64,000 nt of DNA from Halorhabdus amylolytica (GTDB lineage Archaea; Halobacteriota; Halobacteria; Halobacteriales; Haloarculaceae). The notes under the pieces are model-generated. The model saw nothing but the letters and a program-made list of their open reading frames with translations, searched no databases and was not told where the DNA came from. Positions within the stretch are counted from its first letter, which is position 1. Every line of letters starts with the position of its first letter. A program made the position numbers and the translations under genes. The stretch is taken from the NCBI RefSeq assembly GCF_004944975.1, contig NZ_SPQG01000011.1, positions 47,229 through 111,228 on the forward strand. Direction: 5' to 3'. Below, piece after piece: positions 42,467 to 50,125 of the stretch.

Positions 42467-42527
42467 CTGGTTCCCACGCGCGACGGATCCCAGAACAGTT
42501 ACCCCGTTGTGGACGAAGAGTGACTCG

Positions 42528-43679
42528 ATGGCGAAACAGCGGGCCGACGCGGCCGTGGCGCGTGTACTCGGGGGCGTCTCGTCGTCAGGCGTCCGTCTCG
42601 CCTGTGGCGGCCTGATCGCGGCGACGGGTCTGGCAGCGATTCTCGTCCCAGTAGTCCGCTTTCTCGGCGTGCCCGGGGCGATCGCAGGCCCCGCCCTCGG
42701 CGCGCTCGTTCCGGCGCTGTTTGGCTTCGTCGTCCTCGCCAGTGGGTTCTGGCTCGCGAACAGTTCTCTCGACGGGTCGCTGGCCGTTGCCGTCGTCGTA
42801 TGGTGGTTTCTGGGAACGGCCTTCGGCGCCTTCGCGGCGCTTGGACTCGTAGGTTATCAGATCGCTGCCGGGGTCAACGTAGCCGACGCCGCGATCGTGC
42901 TCTGTGGAATGGCGTCGATCGGCGGCGTCGGCGGGCTACTGGTCGGCCGCTACGACGCCCGGAGTCAGCGCCGTCACGACGAACTCGAACGCGAACGCGA
43001 GCGACTCGCCGACGAGCGCGAGAAACTCGCACTGCTCAATCGGATCGTCCGCCACGACATCGGCAACGACCTCCAGATCATCGCCGGGATGACCGACCAC
43101 CTCGAGACACACGTCGAACTGGGGGGCGAAGAATACCTCGAACGCGTCCAGCGGACCACCGAAGAGGCGATCCAGTTGACTGAACAGGTCCGGGCGTTCG
43201 TGGCGTCCCTCGGCGAGGACACGCCATCCGAACTCCGCCGCATCTCCGTACAGCGGGTGCTCGATACCCAGCTCGAGAACACGCGAGAGGTCTACCGCGA
43301 AGCGACGGTAACTCTCGACGGGGAGATTCCGGACGTGGCGGTCCACGCCGACGAACTCCTCTCGACGGTCTTTCACAACCTGCTCTCGAACGCGGTCGAA
43401 CACAACGACCGCGAGAACCCGCACGTCGAGGTCTCGGTCGAACACGACGACGAGATGGTCGCCGTCTCGGTGGCCGACGACGGCCCGGGCATTCCGCCGG
43501 CCGAGCGCGAGCGACTCCACGACGTCGCGGACGGCCCTGACGGGCGAAACGGCTCCGGACTCGGGCTGTACATCGTGGGGATGCTCGTCGAGCGCTACGA
43601 CGGGACGGTCTCGGTCGCCGACCGGGAGCCCCGCGGGACGGTCGTCACCGTCACGTTGCCGCTGGCCGACGGCGAGTGA
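42528..43679 (+). CDS. Membrane sensor histidine kinase
   Basis: This 383-residue protein is taken from the ATG at 42528 (MAKQRADAAVARV). The N-terminal ~145 residues hold four or five membrane helices in a compact bundle (LACGGLIAATGLAAILVPVV to IGGVGGLLVG). A charged coiled linker (RRHDELERERERLADERE) follows, then the His motif LNRIVRHDIGNDLQIIAG near 185. The HATPase domain contains NLLSNAVEHND, DDGPGIPPAERERL and GSGLGLYIVGMLVERYDG. The membrane part has no large outside loop, so it may sense a membrane or intramembrane signal. No receiver is attached, and no response regulator gene is adjacent. Confidence 0.93.
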   Translation: MAKQRADAAVARVLGGVSSSGVRLACGGLIAATGLAAILVPVVRFLGVPGAIAGPALGALVPALFGFVVLASGFWLANSSLDGSLAVAVVVWWFLGTAFGAFAALGLVGYQIAAGVNVADAAIVLCGMASIGGVGGLLVGRYDARSQRRHDELERERERLADEREKLALLNRIVRHDIGNDLQIIAGMTDHLETHVELGGEEYLERVQRTTEEAIQLTEQVRAFVASLGEDTPSELRRISVQRVLDTQLENTREVYREATVTLDGEIPDVAVHADELLSTVFHNLLSNAVEHNDRENPHVEVSVEHDDEMVAVSVADDGPGIPPAERERLHDVADGPDGRNGSGLGLYIVGMLVERYDGTVSVADREPRGTVVTVTLPLADGE

Positions 43680-43738
43680 GACGCCAGCCCGGACGTTTCG
43701 GTCGATACCGTAAACTGTGACGCCCCGGAAGAGAGAAT

Positions 43739-44119
43739 ATGGACCTGGCACACGTCGCTATCTGGGTGTCGGATCTCGATCGGTCACTCGAATTCTACCG
43801 CGAACTCGGCTTCGAGCGTGAGTGGTCGTTTACGGCTGACGGCGTCGAGAACGTCTACGTCACGGCCGACGCGGGCGAACTCCAGTTGCGCCACGACCCC
43901 GAGCGGACGACACCGATCGCTCCCTCGCGAGCCGACACTGATCACGTCGCGTTCGTCGTCGAGGACGTGCATGCAGTCGTCGAGCGAGCCCGGAAGGCAG
44001 GGGGCTCGGTCGTCGCCGATCCCCACGTCGTCGAGGCGGCGGGTGCCGACGCCGGCTTCGTCGAGGATCCGGACGGCCACACGCTGGAGTTCCTGAGTCC
44101 ACTGGAGGGTGGATCGTGA
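43739..44119 (+). CDS. VOC (glyoxalase/bleomycin resistance) family protein
   Basis: This 126-residue single-unit VOC protein has the paired beta-alpha-beta-beta-beta modules. Putative metal ligands are visible: His in LAHVAIWVSDLDRSLEFYREL, Glu/Gln in GELQLRH, His in ADTDHVAFVVEDV, and Glu in FVEDPDGHTLEFL. That is close to glyoxalase I, which detoxifies methylglyoxal, but VOC proteins catalyse many reactions. It probably works as a homodimer in the cytoplasm. Its stop overlaps the GTG start of the following polysaccharide-deacetylase pseudogene by four bases, so the two were once co-transcribed. Confidence 0.9.
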   Translation: MDLAHVAIWVSDLDRSLEFYRELGFEREWSFTADGVENVYVTADAGELQLRHDPERTTPIAPSRADTDHVAFVVEDVHAVVERARKAGGSVVADPHVVEAAGADAGFVEDPDGHTLEFLSPLEGGS

Positions 44120-44685
44120 GCGACCCACGCTTCGCGTTCGTTTTCGACGACGGGTTCGCGAGCGACTTCGAGGATCTCCGACCGGTGTTCCGGGCGACGG
44201 ACGCGTCGGCGAGTTCGCGATCGTTCCCGACTGGCTGGGCGACGCTAACCGACTCACCGTCGACCAGATCCGGACGCTCGACATCGAGGGCCACGAAGTA
44301 CTCGGCCACGGTCGCCGCCACCGCTATCTGGGGACCCATCGTGTGACCGCCGACGCCGCGGCGGGCGACCGGGCGGTCACGTCGACGATCACGTCTTTCC
44401 GGAGGGGGATCACGGCGTCTACGTCGGCGACACCTACGAGGTGACCGACGGCGAGCGAGCGGAGACGGTGACGCTCGCGGACAAACGCGGTACCGACGAG
44501 GGAACCTGGGATTCGATGCGACCGGCTGGGTGTTCTCCTCCGATGCGGCCGAGGTCCGCGCCTATCGGGTGGCGGCCGACGCCTACGAGGCCATCGCCAA
44601 CGTGAGCGTCGACCCCGTACCGAACCCACCGGGAAGTCCGCTGACGAACTGGCGGCGGTACTACTTCCAGACGACGCATATGAAG
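44116..44685 (+). pseudogene. Frameshifted polysaccharide deacetylase family pseudogene
   Basis: Recognisable protein pieces occur in order but in changing frames. From the GTG at 44116 comes SDPRFAFVFDDGFASDFEDL, which keeps the DD metal motif of the deacetylase fold. The frame changes at about 44190 to VGEFAIVPDWLGDANRL and LDIEGHEVLGHGRRHRYL. It changes again near 44385 to DHGVYVGDTYEVTDGERAE, and once more near 44515 to WVFSSDAAEVRAYRVAADA and WRRYYFQTTH. The C-terminus is missing. At least three frameshifts and an end truncation show a dead gene. Overlap with the intact VOC gene suggests loss after operon formation. Confidence 0.8.
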
Positions 44686-44855
44686 TCTGAGGTGAGTTCG
44701 ATAATAATCCACACTGGAAGGAAGTACATTAGCAAAATTGCGACGATCCCAATTGCATCTAACACTTGACTGTCGGAGGTTCCGGAGGCTGTTTGAATGA
44801 AAATCAAAACCACGAACCAGAGTGTGAGGACGTGAACCAATTCGGGTCTATCCAT
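44661..44855 (-). CDS. Small two-helix membrane protein
   Basis: This 64-residue protein from the ATG at 44855 starts MDRPELVHVLTLW. It has two hydrophobic segments (about 8-25 and 34-56; LDAIGIVAILLMYFLPVWIII). It has lower GC content than its neighbours. Its 3' end overlaps the tail of the deacetylase pseudogene on the other strand. Proteins of this type (short, two helices) are frequent in haloarchaea and uncharacterised. It might have arrived with the event that truncated the pseudogene. Confidence 0.5.
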   Translation of the reverse strand: MDRPELVHVLTLWFVVLIFIQTASGTSDSQVLDAIGIVAILLMYFLPVWIIIELTSDFICVVWK

Positions 44856-44976
44856 CGCCACACGGACGGTGAAATTGTGGACGGGAGTACTTTCTGATCA
44901 GTGGACGATCTGTACTGACCACTGTCCGTGGAACGGCATCGCCACAGTTTTCAGACTGACGTTGGAAATTCGATCG

Positions 44977-45255
44977 ATGCCCTCCAACAAAGCGACAGCC
45001 GCGGCCCCGATAGCAACTGGCGTGCTTCTCGCTGGGACGGCTGCACGAGAAGTCGCACAGCACGGACTCGAACTCTGGACGACGCTGGCGCTCGCCGGTG
45101 GCCTCTCTGCGGTCGCTGTCGGCCTCGGCGTTCTGACCGGTCGTGGGTTCGACTCCGACGACGATCTCGACGGACACCATGACCGGACAACAGTCGCGCT
45201 CGTCGGCCTCGCGGTAACGAGTCTCGCCGTCGGTGCCGGGATTGCGCTGGCGTAG
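44977..45255 (+). CDS. Small membrane protein of unknown function
   Basis: This 92-residue protein from the ATG at 44977 (MPSNKATAAAPIATG) has three likely membrane segments: TGVLLAGTAAREV, TLALAGGLSAVAVGLGVLTG and TVALVGLAVTSLAVGAGIALA. An acidic loop (SDDDLDGHHDR) lies between the last two. No family is recognised. Codon use is normal for the genome, which favours a real gene. It is divergent from the small two-helix gene. Confidence 0.6.
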   Translation: MPSNKATAAAPIATGVLLAGTAAREVAQHGLELWTTLALAGGLSAVAVGLGVLTGRGFDSDDDLDGHHDRTTVALVGLAVTSLAVGAGIALA

Positions 45256-45584
45256 ACGATGCCAATCGACCCGCGTCCGCCACATCCGATATCCGTCCAA
45301 CGTACGCTGTGGTCCGGAATACGCAGCGACGCACGCCGCCGCGGTTTCTCAGTAGGTGGCCTGTTCCGAACGAGAGGCATTTTCTCAGTCTCTACCGATC
45401 CACCCTCTCACCAACGCCGGGGATCTCAGTGACCGATACGCACTGTGTATCTCGTACGAGGGAACTGACTGTTGCAGATAATACGAGAACCAATATGCCT
45501 ATTTCTCCTCCAATCGCTATCAAGAGTGGATCCTAGCGCCGCCGGCGTCACCGGTTTATACCTCGGATCCCTATACGTTCCCAC
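45256..45584. other. Intergenic region before the DUF460 gene
   Basis: This 329-base gap shows no convincing gene. Near its end a TATA-like ggtttatacc (45553-45562) lies about 27 bases before the GTG start of the next gene, which fits a leaderless transcript. Confidence 0.5.
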
Positions 45585-47561
45585 GTGCAACGGACGGCTG
45601 CACTGGACGACGTGATCTTCGGCGTGGACGTCCAGAGTGGGGACGTGCGCGGGGACGCACCTTCCTACGCGCTCGCGGTCTTCGACGGCGAGTCCGTCGA
45701 GCGCGACGTGGTGAGTCGCCGGAAACTCCGGCGGTTGATCGGGGACGAGGAACCCGCCATCGTCGCCACGGACAACATGTACGAACTCGCCGCCGACAAG
45801 GACGCCCTCGTCCACTTCCTCCGGGAACTTCCGGACGGGACACGGCTCGTTCAGGTGACCGGCGACGAACAGCCCGAACCGCTCTCCCGCGTCGCCTCCC
45901 GCCATGGCGTCCCCTACGGCAAGGACCCGATGGAGGAGGCCGAGGCAGCCGCCAGGCTCGCGGCTGCGAACGTCGGTTACGAGGTCTCGGCGTTCACCGA
46001 CACGACCCGCGTGAAGGTCTCCCGCGGTCGCTCGACCGGCGGCGGTGGCGGCTGGAGCGAGGATCGCTTCACCCGGCGGATTCACGGCTCGGTGAAGAAA
46101 CGCGCCCGTGACGTCGAGTGCGAGTTGGAGGCGGCGAACCTCGAATACGACCGCGATGTGACCGAGAAGTATGGCGGCTTCTCGAATGCGATCTTCGAGG
46201 TCCGGGCCGCCCCGGAAGACATCCCTGTCTCCCGGGAGCGTTCCGGAGACACCAGAACCGAGATCGAACGCGAGCGACGGGACGGCATCGAGTTCGAGCC
46301 ACTGGCCCAGCGGCGCGATCACGTCGTCGTCGGCGTCGATCCCGGGACGACCACGGCGATCGCCGTCGTCGGGCTGGACGGCGAAGTGCTGGACGTCCAC
46401 TCCACCCGGACTGCGGACACTGCGGGCGTCATCGAGTGGATTGTCGAGCGCGGCCGGCCGATCGTCGTCGCGGCGGACGTCACACCCATGCCCGAGACTG
46501 TCGAGAAGCTCCGCCGGAGCTTCGACGCCGCCGGCTGGACGCCTGACAGCGACCTTCCCGTCGACGAGAAACTCCATCGGACGCGCGAGCAAGCCTACGA
46601 CAACGATCACGAACGGGACGCGCTGGCGGCCGCACTCGAAGCCTCCGACGATCACGAGGACCAGTTCGAACGGGTCGCCGCGAAGGTACCCCCGCGCCAG
46701 GAGGTCGGCCCCGTTCTCGCCCGCGTTGTCGCCGGCGAGGAGTCCGTCGAGAGCGTCCTCGAGGACCGCAGGGAGGACGACGGCGAACCCGCAGAGACAA
46801 CCGAACATACGCCCCGGGAACTGACCGCGGAGGAGAAACGGATCAAGCGTCTCCAGGATCGTGTCGACCGGCTCGAATCCCACGTCGAGGACCTCCGGGG
46901 AACGATCGACGAGAAGGACGAGACGATCGCCGAGTACGAGGACAAACTCGAAGCTGCCCGCAGCGAACAGCGGGCGGAGACGCGCAAACGGAGAGAGGTG
47001 TCTCGCCTCGAACGGGAGAACGACCGCCTGGAGCGCGAACTACAGAGCGAGCGCGACCGAGTCGAAGACCTGGAGGGCAAGCTTGAGCGCCTGAAGGCCC
47101 TGTGGAAACTCGATCACTCGAACTTCGCCGAAGTCGAGGAGACCAAAGAGGGACTGGTCCCCGTGAAGGTCGTCGAGAAGTTCACCACCGGGGCGATCGA
47201 GGACGCAGACGATCGCTTCGGGCTCGCAGAGGGGGACATCATTCTCTTCCGGGACGCGACGGGCGCGGGCCGGTCGACGGCCGAGCGGCTTGCCGAACTG
47301 GAGCCGCGACTCGTCCTGCGAACAGGTGGGCTCTCGGACGTCTCCGACGAGGTCCTCTTCGAAGAGAGAGTCCCCGTCGCGCCGGCCGACAGCGTCACCG
47401 TCCAGGAGGTCGACGAACTCGCTGTCGCCCGTGAACGCGAGGTCGAGGCCGCGATCGAAGAGTGGCGGGAGTACAGTCGCGAACGCGAAAAGGCTCGGAC
47501 CGCCGAGATGGTCGACAAGTTGATCAGCGAACATCGCGCCTCGGATCGCGGGAAGAGCTAG
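45585..47561 (+). CDS. DUF460 protein with RNase H-like domain and coiled coil
   Basis: This 658-residue archaeal protein starts with GTG at 45585, 27 bases after a TATA box. The N-terminal part (about 8-120) is a first nuclease-like region (VIFGVDVQSGDVRG). A second RNase H-like fold starts at about 245 (HVVVGVDPGTTTAIAVVGLDGEVLD), with the early Asp of RuvC/YqgF-type folds. A coiled coil covers about 405-510 (RLQDRVDRLESHVEDLRG), and a conserved C-terminal domain follows (KVVEKFTTGAIEDADDRFGL). The family is archaea-wide and uncharacterised; nucleic acid processing is plausible but inferred. It is followed on the same strand by an HhH-like protein, aIF1A and RIO1. Confidence 0.85.
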   Translation: MQRTAALDDVIFGVDVQSGDVRGDAPSYALAVFDGESVERDVVSRRKLRRLIGDEEPAIVATDNMYELAADKDALVHFLRELPDGTRLVQVTGDEQPEPLSRVASRHGVPYGKDPMEEAEAAARLAAANVGYEVSAFTDTTRVKVSRGRSTGGGGGWSEDRFTRRIHGSVKKRARDVECELEAANLEYDRDVTEKYGGFSNAIFEVRAAPEDIPVSRERSGDTRTEIERERRDGIEFEPLAQRRDHVVVGVDPGTTTAIAVVGLDGEVLDVHSTRTADTAGVIEWIVERGRPIVVAADVTPMPETVEKLRRSFDAAGWTPDSDLPVDEKLHRTREQAYDNDHERDALAAALEASDDHEDQFERVAAKVPPRQEVGPVLARVVAGEESVESVLEDRREDDGEPAETTEHTPRELTAEEKRIKRLQDRVDRLESHVEDLRGTIDEKDETIAEYEDKLEAARSEQRAETRKRREVSRLERENDRLERELQSERDRVEDLEGKLERLKALWKLDHSNFAEVEETKEGLVPVKVVEKFTTGAIEDADDRFGLAEGDIILFRDATGAGRSTAERLAELEPRLVLRTGGLSDVSDEVLFEERVPVAPADSVTVQEVDELAVAREREVEAAIEEWREYSREREKARTAEMVDKLISEHRASDRGKS

Positions 47562-47637
47562 TTACCCGCCCGGACATTCCGGACCGTCCGCGACCGGAAC
47601 CCGTATCGATTTCACCGTCGCCGTTTGAGCCTCAAAC

Positions 47638-48162
47638 ATGGAGGAGTTCGTCGCCGAAAATCTAGATCGGTACGCAGATACCCAGGGAGTCCTCCCGGAG
47701 CGTCTCGACGAGTTCGGACGGCAGTACCGCGAACAGGGCCATCTGACCCGGGAGCAACTCTACGAGTTAGCCTACGAGACCGCAACCCGGAGCGCCTATC
47801 ACGTCGAGTCCAACCCCAGAGAGCGCTGTATCGAGGTGACGCGGAACGTCCGTCGCGTCGAGGGAGACTTCTCGAAGGTGACACTCCTCTCGGGACTCTC
47901 GGGGTTCAAGGCCCCGGTGGCTTCGGCCGTGTTGACGGCGCTCGATCCCGGTCGCCACGCCGTGGTTGACACGCGCGTCTGGGCCGCGCTGGACCGGTTG
48001 GACCATCTCGATGGTCGCAAGGAGGACTTCGACGCCGGCGATTACGTGTCGATGATCGAACCGATACGGGAGCTCGCCGACGAGACGGGCTATTCACCCG
48101 CGGAGGTCGGATACGCCTTGTTCGCGTACGACGAGCACGTCCGGGAGGGGACGCTCCACTGA
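47638..48162 (+). CDS. Haloarchaeal protein with HhH-GPD-like features
   Basis: This 174-residue protein starts [20 protein letters not shown]. The middle has [19 protein letters not shown] followed by [17 protein letters not shown] helix-hairpin-helix-like glycine turn followed 15-20 residues later by an Asp recalls the HhH-GPD DNA glycosylase core (GVGxxxAxxxL...P...xVD). The usual lysine is not evident. A DNA repair or base-recognition role is possible but unproven. The gene lies between the DUF460 and aIF1A genes on the same strand. Confidence 0.6.
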   Translation: MEEFVAENLDRYADTQGVLPERLDEFGRQYREQGHLTREQLYELAYETATRSAYHVESNPRERCIEVTRNVRRVEGDFSKVTLLSGLSGFKAPVASAVLTALDPGRHAVVDTRVWAALDRLDHLDGRKEDFDAGDYVSMIEPIRELADETGYSPAEVGYALFAYDEHVREGTLH

Positions 48163-48266
48163 ACGGGGGATCCGTCGGGCCACCCGCCGACGATGGGCAT
48201 CGCCCCACGTGTGAACACGAGACGCATTTTGCAAACCTTATACCGATCCCTGCCGAACGAACGCGT

Positions 48267-48554
48267 ATGAGCGATCAGGGACGGACGGACCTCCGGATGC
48301 CTGACGACGACGAGGTGTTCGCCGTCGTCACCAACATGCTGGGGGCCAACCGTGTCAAGGTACGGTGTATGGATGGCGTCGAGCGGACCGCCCGCATTCC
48401 GGGCAAGATGCAGAAACGCATCTGGATCCGCGAGGACGACGTCGTTCTGGTCGAACCCTGGGACTGGCAGGACGAGAAAGCCGACGTCACTTGGCGCTAC
48501 GAGAAACAGGAAGCCGATCAGTTGCGTGAGGAGGGACACATCCAGGAACCGTGA
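48267..48554 (+). CDS. eif1A: Translation initiation factor aIF-1A
   Basis: This 95-residue OB-fold factor binds the ribosomal A site during initiation. The core [26 protein letters not shown] and [21 protein letters not shown] are diagnostic. The acidic extension at the start ([10 protein letters not shown]) and the polar tail are normal for haloarchaea. A TATA-like ccttatacc about 25 bases before the ATG suggests a leaderless transcript. RIO1 kinase follows on the same strand after 86 bases, an arrangement found in other archaea. Confidence 0.97.
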   Translation: MSDQGRTDLRMPDDDEVFAVVTNMLGANRVKVRCMDGVERTARIPGKMQKRIWIREDDVVLVEPWDWQDEKADVTWRYEKQEADQLREEGHIQEP

Positions 48555-48640
48555 TGGGTGAGACATGACGGTGGGACACCCACCGACCGGCCGCGTCGGA
48601 CCGCTGACCAATCCTTTCCACACTGTTTTACGGGGAAACG

Positions 48641-49522
48641 ATGACTGAATTCGGCCTGATCGACGACGACGGAGCCGAGTCCCCGGGTGACGAGTTCGAG
48701 GAGATCGAGATCGAGGACACCGAAGCCGACCGCATCGCCCGCCGCCGGGATAGAGAGTTCAGCGAGTTCCGCAAGCGCATCAAGAACACCGAGCAGTTCA
48801 AAGTCGAGGCGTCGGTCTTCGACGACGCCACCTTCGCCGCGCTGTACAAACTCGTCCAGGACGGCCACATCGACGCCTTCGGTGCCCCCATTTCGACCGG
48901 CAAGGAGGCCAACGTCTATACTGCCCTCGCGGGGGATCACGAGGTGGCCGTCAAGGTCTACCGGATCAACGCGAGCGATTTCAAGGACATGCGGGGGTAT
49001 CTCGACGGCGACCCGCGATTCGAGGGGATCGGCTCGGACAAGAAGAAGGTCGTCACCGCCTGGGTCCGCAAGGAGTTCGCCAACCTCAAGCGCGCCCAGC
49101 AGGCCGGTGTCCGCGTTCCGAATCCAATTGCTGTCGAGCGCAACGTCCTCGTGATGGAGTACATCGCGACCGACGAGCGGGGGCGGGCCAAACGGCTCAA
49201 CGAGGTTCACATCGAGAACCCCGAGACGGCTTTCGAGGTACTTCGGGAGTACATGCGTCGGCTTCACGCCGCTGGCCTGGTTCACGGCGACCTCAGCGAG
49301 TACAACGTCGTCTTCCACGAGGGAGAGCTGGTCGTGATTGACCTTGGCCAGGCCGTAACGGTCCTCTCGCCCAACGCCGAGGATTTCCTCCGGCGCGATT
49401 GTGAGAACGTCGCGAACTTCTTCGCCGGGCAGGGGGTCGAGGTGACCGCTGATGAGCTGTACGACTACGTTACCGGAACTGGACAGCACGGCGACGGTTC
49501 GTCCGCAGCCTCGAAGGACTAG
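48641..49522 (+). CDS. rio1: RIO1-type serine protein kinase
   Basis: This 293-residue atypical kinase is linked to small-subunit ribosome maturation. An acidic N-terminus (1-30) precedes the kinase fold. Key motifs are APISTGKEANVYTA (flexible P-loop, the RIO1 STGKEANVY signature), VAVKVYRINASDFKDM (catalytic Lys), LVHGDLSEYNVVF (catalytic Asp) and LVVIDLGQAV (metal-binding Asp). The length is usual for archaeal RIO1. It follows aIF1A. In many archaea a KH-domain (Dim2-like) gene comes next, but here a small membrane-protein gene follows. Confidence 0.96.
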   Translation: MTEFGLIDDDGAESPGDEFEEIEIEDTEADRIARRRDREFSEFRKRIKNTEQFKVEASVFDDATFAALYKLVQDGHIDAFGAPISTGKEANVYTALAGDHEVAVKVYRINASDFKDMRGYLDGDPRFEGIGSDKKKVVTAWVRKEFANLKRAQQAGVRVPNPIAVERNVLVMEYIATDERGRAKRLNEVHIENPETAFEVLREYMRRLHAAGLVHGDLSEYNVVFHEGELVVIDLGQAVTVLSPNAEDFLRRDCENVANFFAGQGVEVTADELYDYVTGTGQHGDGSSAASKD

Positions 49523-49638
49523 CGTCGGGGTCCAGTCTGCACCCATCCGAAACGAAGCTACCTACGCTTCGTTCGCTGATGGCTCACACTGACTCGCACA
49601 CAGGTTGATATCGGTGAAACAGAAGGAATTTAGTGTAT

Positions 49639-49869
49639 ATGAACCGAGTGGATCGCATGAGGATATTCGTTGCCGAAACTCGACCGGGGCGAATCTTCCA
49701 GGTCGTTGCCTCCGTTATCATCCTTGTCGCCGCTATTGACTACGTTGGCGTCATTGACTTGACCTCGATTCCGGTGTATCTCTTTCTCGCTGGTTCGGCC
49801 AGGCTCGGTCAGGATATCATCGAGGCCCGTCTCACAGACGAGCACCGGATTACTGAAAGCGATGGGTAA
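49639..49869 (+). CDS. Small membrane protein of unknown function
   Basis: This 76-residue protein is read from the ATG at 49639 (MNRVDRMRIFVAETR). It has one clear hydrophobic segment (VVASVIILVAAIDYVGVI) and a second weaker one (IPVYLFLAGSARLG), with a polar tail. No family is recognised. It is not obviously part of the RIO1 transcript, since the gap is about 115 bases. Confidence 0.5.
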   Translation: MNRVDRMRIFVAETRPGRIFQVVASVIILVAAIDYVGVIDLTSIPVYLFLAGSARLGQDIIEARLTDEHRITESDG

Positions 49870-50125
49870 CGTGAGACACTACGGACAACGGCAAGAGACG
49901 TCTCTCCTTCCACCTGCCAGTACTACCCCGAAGCCGGCGGCGATGGTTGCTGCGCTACCCAGCAGTGCTCCACCCGTGCCCGTCACGGTTCGATCTATCA
50001 CGACCTTCCAGGATACTCTCCATCGGATGATCGTCCGGGGACTGCTCGCCGAACGGCAGTACAAATAAATTTGTATAACGGCAATCGTAGTTGTTTAGTG
50101 AGGGGCCGGCGAAGCAAGCGTCCGC

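Noticed and set aside
45426..46883. Minus-strand open frame of 485 codons opposite the DUF460 gene
   Set aside because: High-GC haloarchaeal genes generate long antisense frames; the plus strand has the conserved family sequence.
49879..50064. Minus-strand frame with a hydrophobic stretch (GGALLGSAATIAAGFGVVLAGG)
   Set aside because: It has only a TTG start and a poor N-terminus; it might be a frameshifted small membrane gene, but the evidence is too thin to list.
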